Part shown: positions 1-10,365 of the stretch, in pieces
How positions within the stretch are numbered: the first letter of the stretch is position 1
How the letters are laid out: the number at the start of each line of letters is the position of its first letter
DNA from: Gammaproteobacteria bacterium
GTDB taxonomy: Bacteria > Pseudomonadota > Gammaproteobacteria > GCA-2400775
Assembly: GCA_013151045.1 (NCBI GenBank)
Contig: JAADIY010000042.1
Span: 1-64,000 of the forward strand
Length of the DNA: 64,000 nucleotides
Reading direction: 5' to 3'
Notes under the pieces: model-generated
Told to the model about the DNA's origin: nothing
Seen by the model: only the letters and a program-made list of their open reading frames with translations
Database searches by the model: none
Program-made: the position numbers and the translations under genes

Positions 1-1153
1 CGCTCGGTGGGGTGACTAGGTTATACGTCAAGTTGTCACCGTCGGCATCGCTGGCCGTCAGTAAGCTACTGATGCTTTGTCCTGGATTGACGTTGATGCT
101 TGCACCGCTTGCTGTGGGTGCGGTGTTGCTTGATCCATTGCCCGACCCTGATGAGCCACTGCCTACACCCACCAGGACGAGTTCAAACTTATCGAGTCGT
201 GTTTGACGATCTCGCGCGTAAAAACCAAAGGTATGCAGCCCCGATGTTAGCGCAAAAATGACCGGATCATCACCCGTACGATTAGCCACTTCATCGACTT
301 CGTAATTGGCGCTAACAATGGTGTCCCATAGATGCCCTGCTGTGGGCAAGCCATCTAAGGTGACATAAAAGGAGTTGTTGCTGCTGCTTGGCGATTGTGT
401 AGTGGCAACGATTTTATAATCACCCGCTTGGGCAAGATTAAACGTGTAGTCAACATGCTGATCTGAATTAAGTGCACTTGCGTAACTACTGCCACTACTT
501 GGCACGTGCACATACTGTCCACCACTGGCGTTACTGTCATTACCAACAACAAAACTACCATTTAACTGACCGTCTTCCCCTTCAGCAACTAAACCATCTA
601 TCACCGGCCCCGCTGCTGTGGCCGTCAACTTGAAATTAATCCAGTCTATATCTGCTCCATTACCATCAAAATATAATCGGAGCGTATAACTCCCTGGCGG
701 TAAATCAATATTGGCGTAATCTGCTTGCGCAAATGTCGCCCAGGATCCAGTCTCTTCTAAGGCTAGGCTCGTAACTTGTTGACCATCTAGCTCCACGCGC
801 ACATTCATCGTCGCCGGTGTCGCGCCACGCGCTTGCATCACCTCAAGTGTATAAGTCCCCGCCGTGGTGATATTAACGTCATACTTGATCCACTCAGTAT
901 TTCGCATGTCATACAAATGCACGCGCCCTGAGGTGATATTGATATCGACATCATCGGTATACGCCATCGCGTTGCCGCCATTACCACTTGATCGATCGTG
1001 ATAACCTACCCCTTCTCCTCCTGCGTTGTAATCCTCTACCTCCAATAACCCCGGGATCGTGATTACTGCTAAGGCGTTCACTGAAAGCGTTAAGCTACCT
1101 AAAGCAATAATACTTGCAGACAGTAATGACGACAGACGACGTAAACGGCTCAT
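1..1153 (-). CDS. Secreted protein with CBM6/CBM35-like carbohydrate-binding modules and Ig/cadherin-like tail; C-terminus runs off the left edge
   Basis: Manual translation from ATG at 1153 ([55 protein letters not shown]...) stays open to base 1. It has a signal peptide, two jelly-roll-like modules, and a linker (SGSGNGSSNTAPTASG) leading to SLLTASDADGDNLTYNL. Absent from the ORF track because it has no stop in the window. Confidence 0.8.
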   Translation of the reverse strand, partial: MSRLRRLSSLLSASIIALGSLTLSVNALAVITIPGLLEVEDYNAGGEGVGYHDRSSGNGGNAMAYTDDVDINITSGRVHLYDMRNTEWIKYDVNITTAGTYTLEVMQARGATPATMNVRVELDGQQVTSLALEETGSWATFAQADYANIDLPPGSYTLRLYFDGNGADIDWINFKLTATAAGPVIDGLVAEGEDGQLNGSFVVGNDSNASGGQYVHVPSSGSSYASALNSDQHVDYTFNLAQAGDYKIVATTQSPSSSNNSFYVTLDGLPTAGHLWDTIVSANYEVDEVANRTGDDPVIFALTSGLHTFGFYARDRQTRLDKFELVLVGVGSGSSGSGNGSSNTAPTASGASINVNPGQSISSLLTASDADGDNLTYNLVTPPS

Positions 1154-1557
1154 ATCAAATCCTTTTTCCGTAGAATGGGGGCGTTAGAGAATGCGCAAAA
1201 AATAGTGGGGCTTGGGGAACACGGCTCGTGCCAGAACTGGCACAAGAAATAGCTTGCTGCGATTCGCTGTTTTCCCCAAACATCACAATATAGTTTTTCT
1301 TATTATTTCGTTAGCGCGACGTTACAGAAAAATGATGCGCTTGAAAACTGTCAGATTATTTTACAGTTTTATAATAACAACTATTATTAGTATTAATTTA
1401 TTAGCACAAAAAACGGCGATGTATAAAGATTACAATGACTTATACGTTTTTGATAAACGCAGCATCAGATAATGAAGGTTGAGAGAACTCTGTTTTGTAG
1501 GATATTACCTACAAAACTGTCGACAATTTCCTACAATATAATTGGTGTCGATTCAGC

Positions 1558-2015
1558 TTAGCGTAAGAGCAAGTAAGCCATAACTGCTGAAATAATAACC
1601 ACCCAGCCTAATACATCAATGTATTTTCGCAGGGCGGCTGCCATTTTCTCTCCACCGACTCTGATGATTCCCGCAACTAAAAAGAATCTGGCGCCTCGGC
1701 CTATCAGTGATGCGATAACGAAGGGAAGAAAGCTCATTGCGAGCACACCTGCGCTAATTGTGAATAACTTATAGGGGATGGGTGCAAAACCGGCTATGAA
1801 GACCACCCACACGCCCCACCTATCAAACCATTGTTTACTGAGTTCGGGCTTATCTCCGTAACCTGCTTGCATTACCCATCGCTCATAACATCGAAGGCTA
1901 ACCAACCTATCAGCTAACTGGCGATACCGCCTAAGACTGATACTATTGTCGTAATCTTAGTAATTCATAGCTCAATATTTTTTCATTGGTATCGGGCTAA
2001 AAAATACAATCGAGA
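1558..2015 (-). pseudogene. yqaA: Decayed YqaA-family (DedA/VTT-like) membrane protein gene
   Basis: The C-terminal ORF 1558..1905 has SKQWFDRWGVWVVFIAGFAPIPYKLFTISAGVL. Upstream translation gives ITTIVSVLGGIAS*LIGWLAFDVMSDG in another frame with an in-frame TAG, so the N-terminal half is broken. Confidence 0.75.
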
Positions 2016-2098
2016 AAATGGTCGATAAAACCTTAATCATCACCAACCAGTCTTTAATCCATTAGAAAAAAGTGTTCCAGAGCTATTACTTAAACCAT

Positions 2099-2135
2099 TA
2101 AAAAAAACTGCACAATGTCGTGTGACATAGTGCAG
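2099..2135 (-). terminator. Rho-independent terminator downstream of sppA
   Basis: On the minus strand, CTGCACTATGTC-ACAC-GACATTGTGCAG is followed by a run of T (plus-strand aaaaaaa at 2101-2107). Confidence 0.75.
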
Positions 2136-2146
2136 CTAGCATTTAA

Positions 2147-3169
2147 TTACTGCAGCTTAGGTGAAAACGCTGAAATCACTGAGCTGCCGATACTTGCGCC
2201 AAAATTACCCAATAGCTTTTCTAGGTATGGTTCTTGATGGGTGTAATCTACGATCTTGTCCGTACCTAATATTTCTCGCGCCACGTAGCTGCTACTGCCT
2301 AGGCCATCGACCAGCCCTAGCTCTAAACCTTGCTCGCCGGTCCAGAGCAAGCCGCTAAAGAGCTTAGGATCGTCTTTTAAGCGATCACCTCGGCCTGCTT
2401 TAACTACACTTATGAATTGATTATGCATTGAACTTAATAATGTGCGAACGTGTGCTGTTTCATCTTCTTTCAATGGTGAAAATGGATCTAAGAATCCTTT
2501 GTTCTCACCTGCAGTGAGTAGTCGGCGTTCTACTCCTAGGTCTTGCATCGCTTCGACAAAACCGAAGCCGTTCATTACGACGCCAATTGAACCTACTAAG
2601 GTTGCTTTATCTGCGTAGATTTCATCTGCGTTAGCTGCAATGTAGTAGCCACCCGATGCGCAAATATCTGACAACACTGCGTAAACGGGAATATCTGGAT
2701 GTAAGCCGCGCAAGCGATTAATTTCATCGGCGATATAACCTGATTGCACTGGGCTGCCACCGGGGCTATTGATACGCAATATTACACCGATGGTTTGGTC
2801 ATTTTTAAATGCTTTACGTAATCCGCTTACTACGCTGTCTGCGCTGGCTTCGGTGCTGGCACTGATGACACCATTAATTTCAATTAGTGCGACATGTTTG
2901 CCTGTTGAAACAAGACTGCTATCGACGCCACCACTATTTTTGCCTAGGAAGACCCATAGCAATATAAATAGGTAGGAAAACATTAGGATTTTAAAAAAAA
3001 CATTCCAACGACGGCCTCGTCTCTGCTCTTTTAAACCGGCTAAGGCGATATTTTCTAATGCGTCTCTTTCCCAACCTGGGCCATTTTGTGCGCCACTTGT
3101 TTGTTTAATAGGTTCTGCACTACCTGCCCATTTATCACTACTATCATTCATGTTTGAATCCTGCTTCAA
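2147..3169 (-). CDS. sppA: Signal peptide peptidase SppA, S49 family
   Basis: INSPGGSPVQSGYIADEI, ASGGYYIAANADEIYADKATLVGSIGV; N-terminal TM segment. Confidence 0.9.
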   Translation of the reverse strand: MKQDSNMNDSSDKWAGSAEPIKQTSGAQNGPGWERDALENIALAGLKEQRRGRRWNVFFKILMFSYLFILLWVFLGKNSGGVDSSLVSTGKHVALIEINGVISASTEASADSVVSGLRKAFKNDQTIGVILRINSPGGSPVQSGYIADEINRLRGLHPDIPVYAVLSDICASGGYYIAANADEIYADKATLVGSIGVVMNGFGFVEAMQDLGVERRLLTAGENKGFLDPFSPLKEDETAHVRTLLSSMHNQFISVVKAGRGDRLKDDPKLFSGLLWTGEQGLELGLVDGLGSSSYVAREILGTDKIVDYTHQEPYLEKLLGNFGASIGSSVISAFSPKLQ

Positions 3170-3184
3170 ATATCATTATTAAGT

Positions 3185-3865
3185 TTATGTTTGCATCGCC
3201 ATTGGTGACGTTAATTGACGAAACCATTGATGTAATTGTTCTATTGAATCAACACAAGTGAGCGCTCGGTTATCTAGCAATCTTTGTCGCTTGTGCACAC
3301 CATAACTGACTCCCACTGCATCGACACCTGCGTTATTAGCCATCGCCATATCAAACTCGGTATCTCCAACCATTAACGTCTGCTCTGCTGAGACGTTGAG
3401 TTCTTGCATTAATTCATCGAGCATTCTTGGATGCGGTTTTGATTTGGTTTCGTCAGCACATCGTGTTGCATCAAATAAGTGATGACAATCGATATCTTGA
3501 AAGACACGATCTAATCCGCGGCGCGCTTTGCCCGTTGCTACGCCCAATAAGTAGCCACGCTCTTTGAGCGACTCTAACATTTCGGTTGCTTTTGGATACA
3601 TTGGCATTTCGATTTCGCTGGCATCAACAAAGTGATGGCGATAACGATCACTGATATTTTCTAATTCTGATTCATTTGAATTAGGTGATAGCCGGTTTAT
3701 TACATTGCTAAGACTGAGCCCTATAGTTTCGCGTACATCTTTATCGTCGGGACGATCTAGACCGACATCAACAAAAGCGCGTTGCATCGAGGTGGCAATG
3801 CGATCAATTGAATCCATTAATGTGCCATCCCAATCAAAGACGATGAGTCGATAATCAGTATTCAT
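3185..3865 (-). CDS. HAD-superfamily hydrolase, phosphoglycolate phosphatase-like
   Basis: VFDWDGTLMDS, GVATGKARRGLDRVF, SKPHPRML, MVGDTEFDMAMANNAG. Confidence 0.88.
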   Translation of the reverse strand: MNTDYRLIVFDWDGTLMDSIDRIATSMQRAFVDVGLDRPDDKDVRETIGLSLSNVINRLSPNSNESELENISDRYRHHFVDASEIEMPMYPKATEMLESLKERGYLLGVATGKARRGLDRVFQDIDCHHLFDATRCADETKSKPHPRMLDELMQELNVSAEQTLMVGDTEFDMAMANNAGVDAVGVSYGVHKRQRLLDNRALTCVDSIEQLHQWFRQLTSPMAMQT

Positions 3866-3878
3866 TTTTGTATCATTC

Positions 3879-4856
3879 TTAGGTATCGCTCAATCGCTCG
3901 AGTATCTGGTTTAACATTTTTGGCAGTGGTGCTCTAATTTGCAATTTTTCGTTTGTGTATGGATGCACCAAATTTAGCTCTGATGCATGCAAGAATAATC
4001 GTTTTAAACCCATTTTTTTTAGTTCTGCGTCAAACTCTGCGTCACCGTATTTATTATCGCAGGCTAATGGAAAACCATGATGTGCAGCGTGGACACGTAT
4101 TTGGTGAGTACGACCGGTTATTACATCGACCTGCATTAGGGTCGCTTTAGCAAAGCGTTTACGCGTTTCAAAAAGACTAATGGCTTCTTTACCGTCATCG
4201 GTAACACGAACTAGCCTCTCGCCTGATTTCAAGGTATTTTTTCGTAAGGGATAGGTGATGCGCTTGTCCGCTTTGGGCCAGCTTCCTTTGACTAAGGCAA
4301 GATAGCGTTTTTTAACACCTGACTCGCCACAATCGCCACTGGATGCGCGTAATTGTTCATGCAAGGTTCTCAGCGCACTACGTCGCTTGGCCAACATTAA
4401 ACAACCACTGGTGTCTCTATCTATACGGTGAACTAGCTCTAGGTAATGGCGCTTAACTTTGCTGGCGCGTAATGCTTCGATCACTCCCCAACTTAATCCG
4501 CTGCCACCATGCACGGCTACACCGCTGGGTTTGTTTAATACGAGCAACCGATCATCTTCATAGAGTATCGACGATTCGAGCTCGGCAATCAGACGGCTCG
4601 GCACAACAGGCTCGGTACGTTCGGCCACTCTTACAGGCGGAATTCGGATGCTGTCTCCGGCCGCGATACGATAATTAGCCTTGATACGGCCTTTGTTTAC
4701 TCGGACTTCACCTTTACGCACCATGCTATAAATGCGGCTACGCGGTAGACCTTTTAATTGGGTTAGCAAGAAGTTATCGATACGCTGGCCAGCATATTCT
4801 TCGTCAATTGTTACCCAGCGCACCAATTTGGTGCTTTTTTCATCCGAATTTGGCAT
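3879..4856 (-). CDS. rluC: 23S rRNA pseudouridine synthase RluC
   Basis: S4 domain plus HRIDRDTSGCLMLAKRRSALR and GRTHQIRVHAAHHGFPLACDNKYG; divergent from rne as is typical. Confidence 0.92.
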   Translation of the reverse strand: MPNSDEKSTKLVRWVTIDEEYAGQRIDNFLLTQLKGLPRSRIYSMVRKGEVRVNKGRIKANYRIAAGDSIRIPPVRVAERTEPVVPSRLIAELESSILYEDDRLLVLNKPSGVAVHGGSGLSWGVIEALRASKVKRHYLELVHRIDRDTSGCLMLAKRRSALRTLHEQLRASSGDCGESGVKKRYLALVKGSWPKADKRITYPLRKNTLKSGERLVRVTDDGKEAISLFETRKRFAKATLMQVDVITGRTHQIRVHAAHHGFPLACDNKYGDAEFDAELKKMGLKRLFLHASELNLVHPYTNEKLQIRAPLPKMLNQILERLSDT

Positions 4857-5271
4857 TTTTTCAATAATAACAGTAACTAAGGATAACTAATAACGTTGAT
4901 GTGACCGGTAAAGGTTGCTATATTGCGTTGTGAGCATGTGTTTAGGGTCTGTTGCCCGTTTAATGTGTGTGTTAAGCAAAAGCAGAATAAAGAGCTTGTC
5001 TGAGCGGTAATCTGCCAACGAACCGTATCACTGGCAAGACTTATAAAAACGGTTGAAAATTATCGCCACTGCTTAGTCAATATGCTTTAACAACACCAAG
5101 GGTTTTATTCGCTCGACCCGTTACTGAGCGATACATAAAAATTTAGGCACAACGCAAAGACAAGAAGTCTACACCAAAGCGAGCTGGTGAATGGAATAAT
5201 CACCACCCATTGGTGTTAACGCAGCGTCAGTTTTACTGACTACTAGTGCGCGGTGCCGTCGAGAAAATATA
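4857..5271 (+). promoter_or_regulatory. Long rluC-rne intergenic region, presumptive rne 5' UTR
   Basis: 415 bp with no convincing ORF between divergent rluC and rne. Long autoregulatory rne leaders are known in enterobacteria; here this is inference from position. Confidence 0.45.
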
Positions 5272-7752
5272 ATGAAAAGAATGTTGATTAACGCAACTCA
5301 ACCTGAAGAGTTGCGTGTAGCAGTAGTTGATGGCCAACACTTAGTTGACCTAGATATTGACTCCCCGCACCGCCAAAGACAAAAATCCAATATATATAAA
5401 GGTAAGATCACTCGCATCGAACCCAGCTTAGAAGCGGCCTTTGTCGACTTCGGTTCGCAACGTCACGGCTTCTTACCTTTTAAAGAGATAGCGCAGAGCT
5501 ATTATCAAAAAGACGCAAACGGTCAAATACCTAAATCCCCTTCTATTAAAGACGTTCTAAAAGAAGGCCAAGAGGTCATCGTTCAGATCGATAAAGAAGA
5601 ACGAGGCAATAAAGGTGCTGCACTAACCACGATGATCAGCCTAGCGGGTCGTTACTTAGTGTTAATGCCCAATAGCCCGCGTGGCGGTGGCATTTCTCGT
5701 CGCGCCAGCCAAGCCGAGCGCGATCAATTAAGAGAAACCTTAGACCAGCTCGAGATCCCTGAAAAAATGGGCATCATTGTTCGTACTGCGGGCACGGGCA
5801 AAGACGTTGAAGACCTAAAATGGGACCTCGAATACTTAACTCAACTTTGGCAAGCGATTGAAGACGCTATTGCTAAGAAGCCTGCGCCATTTTTGGTTTA
5901 TCAAGAAAGCAATATCATCATCCGTGCGCTACGCGATAGCATGTCGCGCGATATTGGCGAAATCTATATTGATGACAATAAAATTTATTCTCAGGCTCAT
6001 GACTTTGTGCAAATGGTCATGCCTCAGCATCTTTCTAAGATCAAACATTATGAAGAAAGCACACCGTTATTTACCCGCTTTCAAATAGAAACTCAAATTG
6101 AGACAGCTTATCAGCGTGAAGTAAATCTGCCATCAGGTGGCGCACTCGTTATTGATCATACTGAAGCATTGCTTTCTATCGATATTAACTCTGCACGTGC
6201 GACCAAAGGCAGTGACATTGAAGAAACTGCACTTAATACCAATCTCGAGGCCGCTGACGAGATTGCTCGTCAATTGCGTATTCGTGACCTGGGTGGATTA
6301 ATTGTTATCGACTTTATCGATATGACGCCTGCACGCAATCAGCGTGAAGTTGAAAACCGCATTAAAGCCGCACTGAAAATGGACCGTGCTCGTGTGCAAA
6401 TAGGCCGTATCTCTCGTTTTGGTCTATTGGAAATGTCGCGCCAGCGCTTGCGCCCTTCACTTGGTGAGTCTAGCCAGATTGTCTGTCCGCGTTGTTCAGG
6501 TCAAGGCTCCATACGCAACGTTAGATCTCTTGGTCTGGCTGTATTACGTATGGTTGAAGAGCATTCTTCTAAAGAAAACACTGCTCGAGTGGTCGTTAAG
6601 CTGCCTGTCGATGTCGCCACTTTCTTGCTCAATGAAAAACGTAGTGCTATCACTACCATTGAGCAACAAGCAAAGATTAGTGTGCTGGTCATTCCTAACC
6701 CAGTATTAGAAACCCCACATTATGAAATCGAACGCATACGCCATGATGGTGATTCTGAAAAATCATCAGATTCATTTAGTTTTGATTTGGTCGACGCTCC
6801 TGAAGAGCCAAACCCTAAGAGCTGGGCCAAACCAAGCAATACTGAAGAACCTGCGGTAAAAGGCATACGCCCTGCTACGCCAAGACCTGTAGCAAGTACT
6901 GCCGAAGCAGGTAACAGCAGCGGTGGTTTTATCAAACGCTTACTTGGCGGTGTATTGGGTGGCGCACCAAAACCTGCTACTGCTGATGCTAAAGACAGCA
7001 CTAGCAACCGCGATAAATCTACAAAAAAAGAAAAAACCGAAGATAAAGCGAGTGCCGACGAACGCGGCACTACTACACAGCGTGGTAACACCGCCAAAAA
7101 ACGTAATACGCGTGGTCGCCGTGGTGGCCAAGGCAATCGCAACCAGCGTGGGCCTCGTAAAGACGTTGACGGTAATGTTAAAGAAAGTACTGAGAATACA
7201 AAACCTAAGCAAACTCGACCGCCTGCTAAAAAAGCCAATAACAGCGACGAGAAAACCAGTACAGATACCGTAGCTAAAGCAAAAGCTACGTCACCAGCAA
7301 AAGATGATGCGGATAACAGCGATGATAAACCACAACGCCGCAATACACGTGGTCGTCGTGGTGGCCGCAGACGTAGGCGTGATCCATCTAACCCAGAGCA
7401 AAGTAACAGCGAAAATAGTAATGGACCTGCTGATGCTAATACACCCAGTAGTGCTGCAAGCGACTCTGGAACCTCTAGTGCGGGAACTGGTAATGCCGCA
7501 GCTCAAGCTAAACCCAGTAACAATACTGGGAGCACAGCGAGTACTGCCTCACCAAAACCATCTGTAAGCCAAGCGGATACAGCTTCATCAGCGTCTAAAC
7601 CTGATAATAAACCTACTACAGAAGCAACGGCTAAACCTGTATCTAAGCCAGCGTTAACTCCAAAGCCTAAGCCTGCACCTGTGCCTAGAGGTAGTAACAG
7701 TGCGCCTTCAGCCGCTAAAGCACCGGCAGAAAAAACTAACAGTGACGACTAA
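5272..7752 (+). CDS. rne: Ribonuclease E
   Basis: [72 protein letters not shown] Zn-link; Arg-rich low-complexity C-terminal half. Confidence 0.95.
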   Translation: MKRMLINATQPEELRVAVVDGQHLVDLDIDSPHRQRQKSNIYKGKITRIEPSLEAAFVDFGSQRHGFLPFKEIAQSYYQKDANGQIPKSPSIKDVLKEGQEVIVQIDKEERGNKGAALTTMISLAGRYLVLMPNSPRGGGISRRASQAERDQLRETLDQLEIPEKMGIIVRTAGTGKDVEDLKWDLEYLTQLWQAIEDAIAKKPAPFLVYQESNIIIRALRDSMSRDIGEIYIDDNKIYSQAHDFVQMVMPQHLSKIKHYEESTPLFTRFQIETQIETAYQREVNLPSGGALVIDHTEALLSIDINSARATKGSDIEETALNTNLEAADEIARQLRIRDLGGLIVIDFIDMTPARNQREVENRIKAALKMDRARVQIGRISRFGLLEMSRQRLRPSLGESSQIVCPRCSGQGSIRNVRSLGLAVLRMVEEHSSKENTARVVVKLPVDVATFLLNEKRSAITTIEQQAKISVLVIPNPVLETPHYEIERIRHDGDSEKSSDSFSFDLVDAPEEPNPKSWAKPSNTEEPAVKGIRPATPRPVASTAEAGNSSGGFIKRLLGGVLGGAPKPATADAKDSTSNRDKSTKKEKTEDKASADERGTTTQRGNTAKKRNTRGRRGGQGNRNQRGPRKDVDGNVKESTENTKPKQTRPPAKKANNSDEKTSTDTVAKAKATSPAKDDADNSDDKPQRRNTRGRRGGRRRRRDPSNPEQSNSENSNGPADANTPSSAASDSGTSSAGTGNAAAQAKPSNNTGSTASTASPKPSVSQADTASSASKPDNKPTTEATAKPVSKPALTPKPKPAPVPRGSNSAPSAAKAPAEKTNSDD

Positions 7753-7757
7753 GTATT

Positions 7758-8231
7758 CTATAAATGGGTTTGCTTGATTTGTTCAAGCAAACCCTTAGAA
7801 GCCGCTTCAACCATATCTAGCACCTGTTCAAAACCGTTAGCACCACCATAGTAGGGGTCTGGCACTTCACTTACTCCAAGGTATTTGGCGTAGTTAAGAA
7901 AGAGCTCGAGCTTGGGCTTATGCTCATCTGGGCAAATTGCATCTAATAGCCCATAATTATCTTCATCCATAACTAAGACGTAATCAAACTGCTCAAAATC
8001 ACTTGGCCGGACTTTACGAGCATATTGTCGACTAATATCCACATCTCGATTTGCTGCCGCGCTTATTGCTCTTGGGTCTGGGCCTTCACCCACATGGTAG
8101 GCGTGTGTACCGGCAGAATCGCTATCTATTTGATCAGTCAATTGCTCAGATTGCACCAAAGATTCAAACATTCCTTGTGCTGTCGGCGATCGGCAGATAT
8201 TTCCCATGCAAACAAATAACACGCGAACCAT
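7758..8231 (-). CDS. Low-molecular-weight protein-tyrosine phosphatase
   Basis: VLFVCMGNICRSPTAQGMF, VPDPYYGG. Confidence 0.92.
   Translation of the reverse strand: MVRVLFVCMGNICRSPTAQGMFESLVQSEQLTDQIDSDSAGTHAYHVGEGPDPRAISAAANRDVDISRQYARKVRPSDFEQFDYVLVMDEDNYGLLDAICPDEHKPKLELFLNYAKYLGVSEVPDPYYGGANGFEQVLDMVEAASKGLLEQIKQTHL
7766..7794. terminator. Perfect 12-bp stem-loop between convergent rne and PTPase genes
   Basis: GGGTTTGCTTGA-TTTGT-TCAAGCAAACCC. Confidence 0.7.
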
Positions 8232-8307
8232 TTTAACCTCCTACTGTTTTATTTCATTCTGGTTTGTTTCATTGCTTCACAAGCTGCATGTTTCTATACT
8301 ATCAGGC

Positions 8308-8577
8308 ATGACAAGCAGCAAACTAGATATCGATATTAGCAAAATCCGTAGTCTAATCGGTCGCCACGTGATTTATAAGAAGAATAAATACGTTGTTATA
8401 GAGGTGTTAGATGAAGCCCCTGCTCTTATCCTAGAGGCTCATGAGACAGTTATTCAAGCAGATCAGCATGGTGAAGCTCATCGCCGAGTACCCAATACCG
8501 AAACCGTTCCTGTTTTAAGTTCAGCGGGTAACGAATATTCTTTAGCTTATCTCAATATTAATTTTCTTGACGAATAA
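8308..8577 (+). CDS. Conserved hypothetical protein, about 89 aa
   Basis: Most likely start is the ATG at 8308 (MTSSKLDIDISKIRSLIGRHVIYKKNKYVVIEVLDEAPALIL); the longer ORF overlaps the divergent gene. Confidence 0.6.
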   Translation: MTSSKLDIDISKIRSLIGRHVIYKKNKYVVIEVLDEAPALILEAHETVIQADQHGEAHRRVPNTETVPVLSSAGNEYSLAYLNINFLDE

Positions 8578-8600
8578 TCTGCCTATTCATCTACGTGCAT

Positions 8601-9356
8601 TTATGCACTAAGCAAATCTATTACCTTAGCCAAGTCTTCTTCAGTATCAACGCCGAACCCCGGATCACAGAGCGTATCAAAAACAAATATTTTTCTACCG
8701 TGTTCCAATGCGCGAAGCTGTTCTAATAACTCCAAAGTTTCCAACTTGCCAGCCGGCCAAGATACATACTGCTTCACAAAACCCGCACGATAGGCATAGA
8801 GACCAATATGTCGGCGATAGCTACGATCGACAATATCACCATCTGTATGACCATCGGCAAAATTTGACCTATCCCAAGGAATCGGCGCGCGGCTAAAATA
8901 TAACGCGCAATTATTATCATCGACGACGACTTTGACGACATTTGTATTAAAAATATCTTCGCTTTGCCTAATCCATTCTGCCGCAGTAATGATATCCGCA
9001 TCGCTATTAGCACAATGCTCAGCAGCAAGCTTTAGCAGCTGTGGGGGCATTATTGGCTCGTCACCCTGCATATTTACGATAATTTCATCATCATCGTAGC
9101 CGCGTAATTTAATGACTTCAGCAATGCGATCTGTTCCACTGCGATGTTGATCAGAAGTCATGTATGCAATCGCACCAAAACCTTTTGCTACATCAACGAC
9201 ACGTTGGTCATCTGTCGCTATCACGACTTCTTTTGCACCACTCAAACAAGCCTGTTCATAGACGCGCTGAATCATCGGTTTACCGACGATATCGCGCAAC
9301 GGTTTTCCGGGCAAACGTTGTGAGGCATAGCGTGCTGGAATAATAATATTAAACAT
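8601..9356 (-). CDS. kdsB: 3-deoxy-manno-octulosonate cytidylyltransferase
   Basis: IIPARYASQRLPGKPLRDIVGKPMIQRVYEQA, NMQGDEPIMPP, HIGLYAYR. Confidence 0.95.
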   Translation of the reverse strand: MFNIIIPARYASQRLPGKPLRDIVGKPMIQRVYEQACLSGAKEVVIATDDQRVVDVAKGFGAIAYMTSDQHRSGTDRIAEVIKLRGYDDDEIIVNMQGDEPIMPPQLLKLAAEHCANSDADIITAAEWIRQSEDIFNTNVVKVVVDDNNCALYFSRAPIPWDRSNFADGHTDGDIVDRSYRRHIGLYAYRAGFVKQYVSWPAGKLETLELLEQLRALEHGRKIFVFDTLCDPGFGVDTEEDLAKVIDLLSA

Positions 9357-9364
9357 AATTATAG

Positions 9365-10351
9365 TTATACGGTTTTTGTCTTTGCTAACAAATTAATTAT
9401 AGAGGGTTCAAATCGTGCATCGAGTTCAGCATCGATTACAATGTAATGATACTTTTCACTATCAACAAGTTTACGACATTTCACCGCATCTTTCTCTGTC
9501 ATAAATATTGGGTAGCTATCATCAAACTCTATTTCGCTTGTGACGTAGCGATGATGATCAGGAAATTCGTGCTCGATGACCGTCATACCTAATGACTTAA
9601 GATAATCAAAAAAACGCTGCGGATTGCCAACGGCGGCAACTGCATGAACTTTAGAACCTGCAAAATCATCAACGCTATTTTCTTCACCATTGATCAATTT
9701 AATTGGCGGATGAGAATGCATCTGCATCATAAAGCCATCATTTCTTTCTGACTCATCACCATTCATCACGACCAAGTCGACGCTATTAAGTCGCCCTTGA
9801 GGCTCTCTTAATGGACCTGCGGGCAAACAGTAGCTGTTGCCAAAACCTCTTGTTGCATCAATGACCACTATTTCCACATCACGCTGTAAACGATAGTGTT
9901 GCAGACCATCGTCACTGATGATTATATCGCAACCCTGTGCTAGCAACATTTCACTACTGGCTATTCTATTGGGGCTTGCAACGACTGGAGATCGCGTGCG
10001 TTGCGCAAGTAAAACGGCTTCATCACTAACGGTATAGGGGTCACTCTCGCTAGTCACGAGTGCCGGCTTCGCTTGTTTGTCACCACCATAACCGCGCGTA
10101 ATTACGCCTGGGTGATATCCATGCTTTTTCAGTAACGCTACTAAGGCAATAACCAGGGGTGTTTTCCCTGTACCACCGACGCTAATATTGCCAACTATGA
10201 TTACTGGCACGGGTAACTTGATGCTTTCAAATAGGCTTTTCTTATATAACCACCGGCGTATAGTGACTATGCCTCTGAAACACCAAGACAGCGGTCTCAA
10301 GAGTGTTGAAACCCAATTATTACTATACCAGTAGTGATCAAGCTTGCGCAT
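9365..10351 (-). CDS. lpxK: Tetraacyldisaccharide 4'-kinase
   Basis: VPVIIVGNISVGGTGKTPLVIAL, GVITRGYGG, DIIISDDGLQHYRLQRD. Confidence 0.95.
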   Translation of the reverse strand: MRKLDHYWYSNNWVSTLLRPLSWCFRGIVTIRRWLYKKSLFESIKLPVPVIIVGNISVGGTGKTPLVIALVALLKKHGYHPGVITRGYGGDKQAKPALVTSESDPYTVSDEAVLLAQRTRSPVVASPNRIASSEMLLAQGCDIIISDDGLQHYRLQRDVEIVVIDATRGFGNSYCLPAGPLREPQGRLNSVDLVVMNGDESERNDGFMMQMHSHPPIKLINGEENSVDDFAGSKVHAVAAVGNPQRFFDYLKSLGMTVIEHEFPDHHRYVTSEIEFDDSYPIFMTEKDAVKCRKLVDSEKYHYIVIDAELDARFEPSIINLLAKTKTV

Positions 10352-10365
10352 TTAGGCGCCTCTGA

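Noticed and set aside
1212-1472. 86-aa plus-strand ORF
   Set aside because: Overlaps the nested inverted repeats upstream of the left-edge gene, no family resemblance, and AT-rich intergenic composition.
6720-7343. ORF of 207 aa on the minus strand within rne
   Set aside because: Antisense shadow of the low-complexity rne tail; composition-driven open frame with no recognisable domain.
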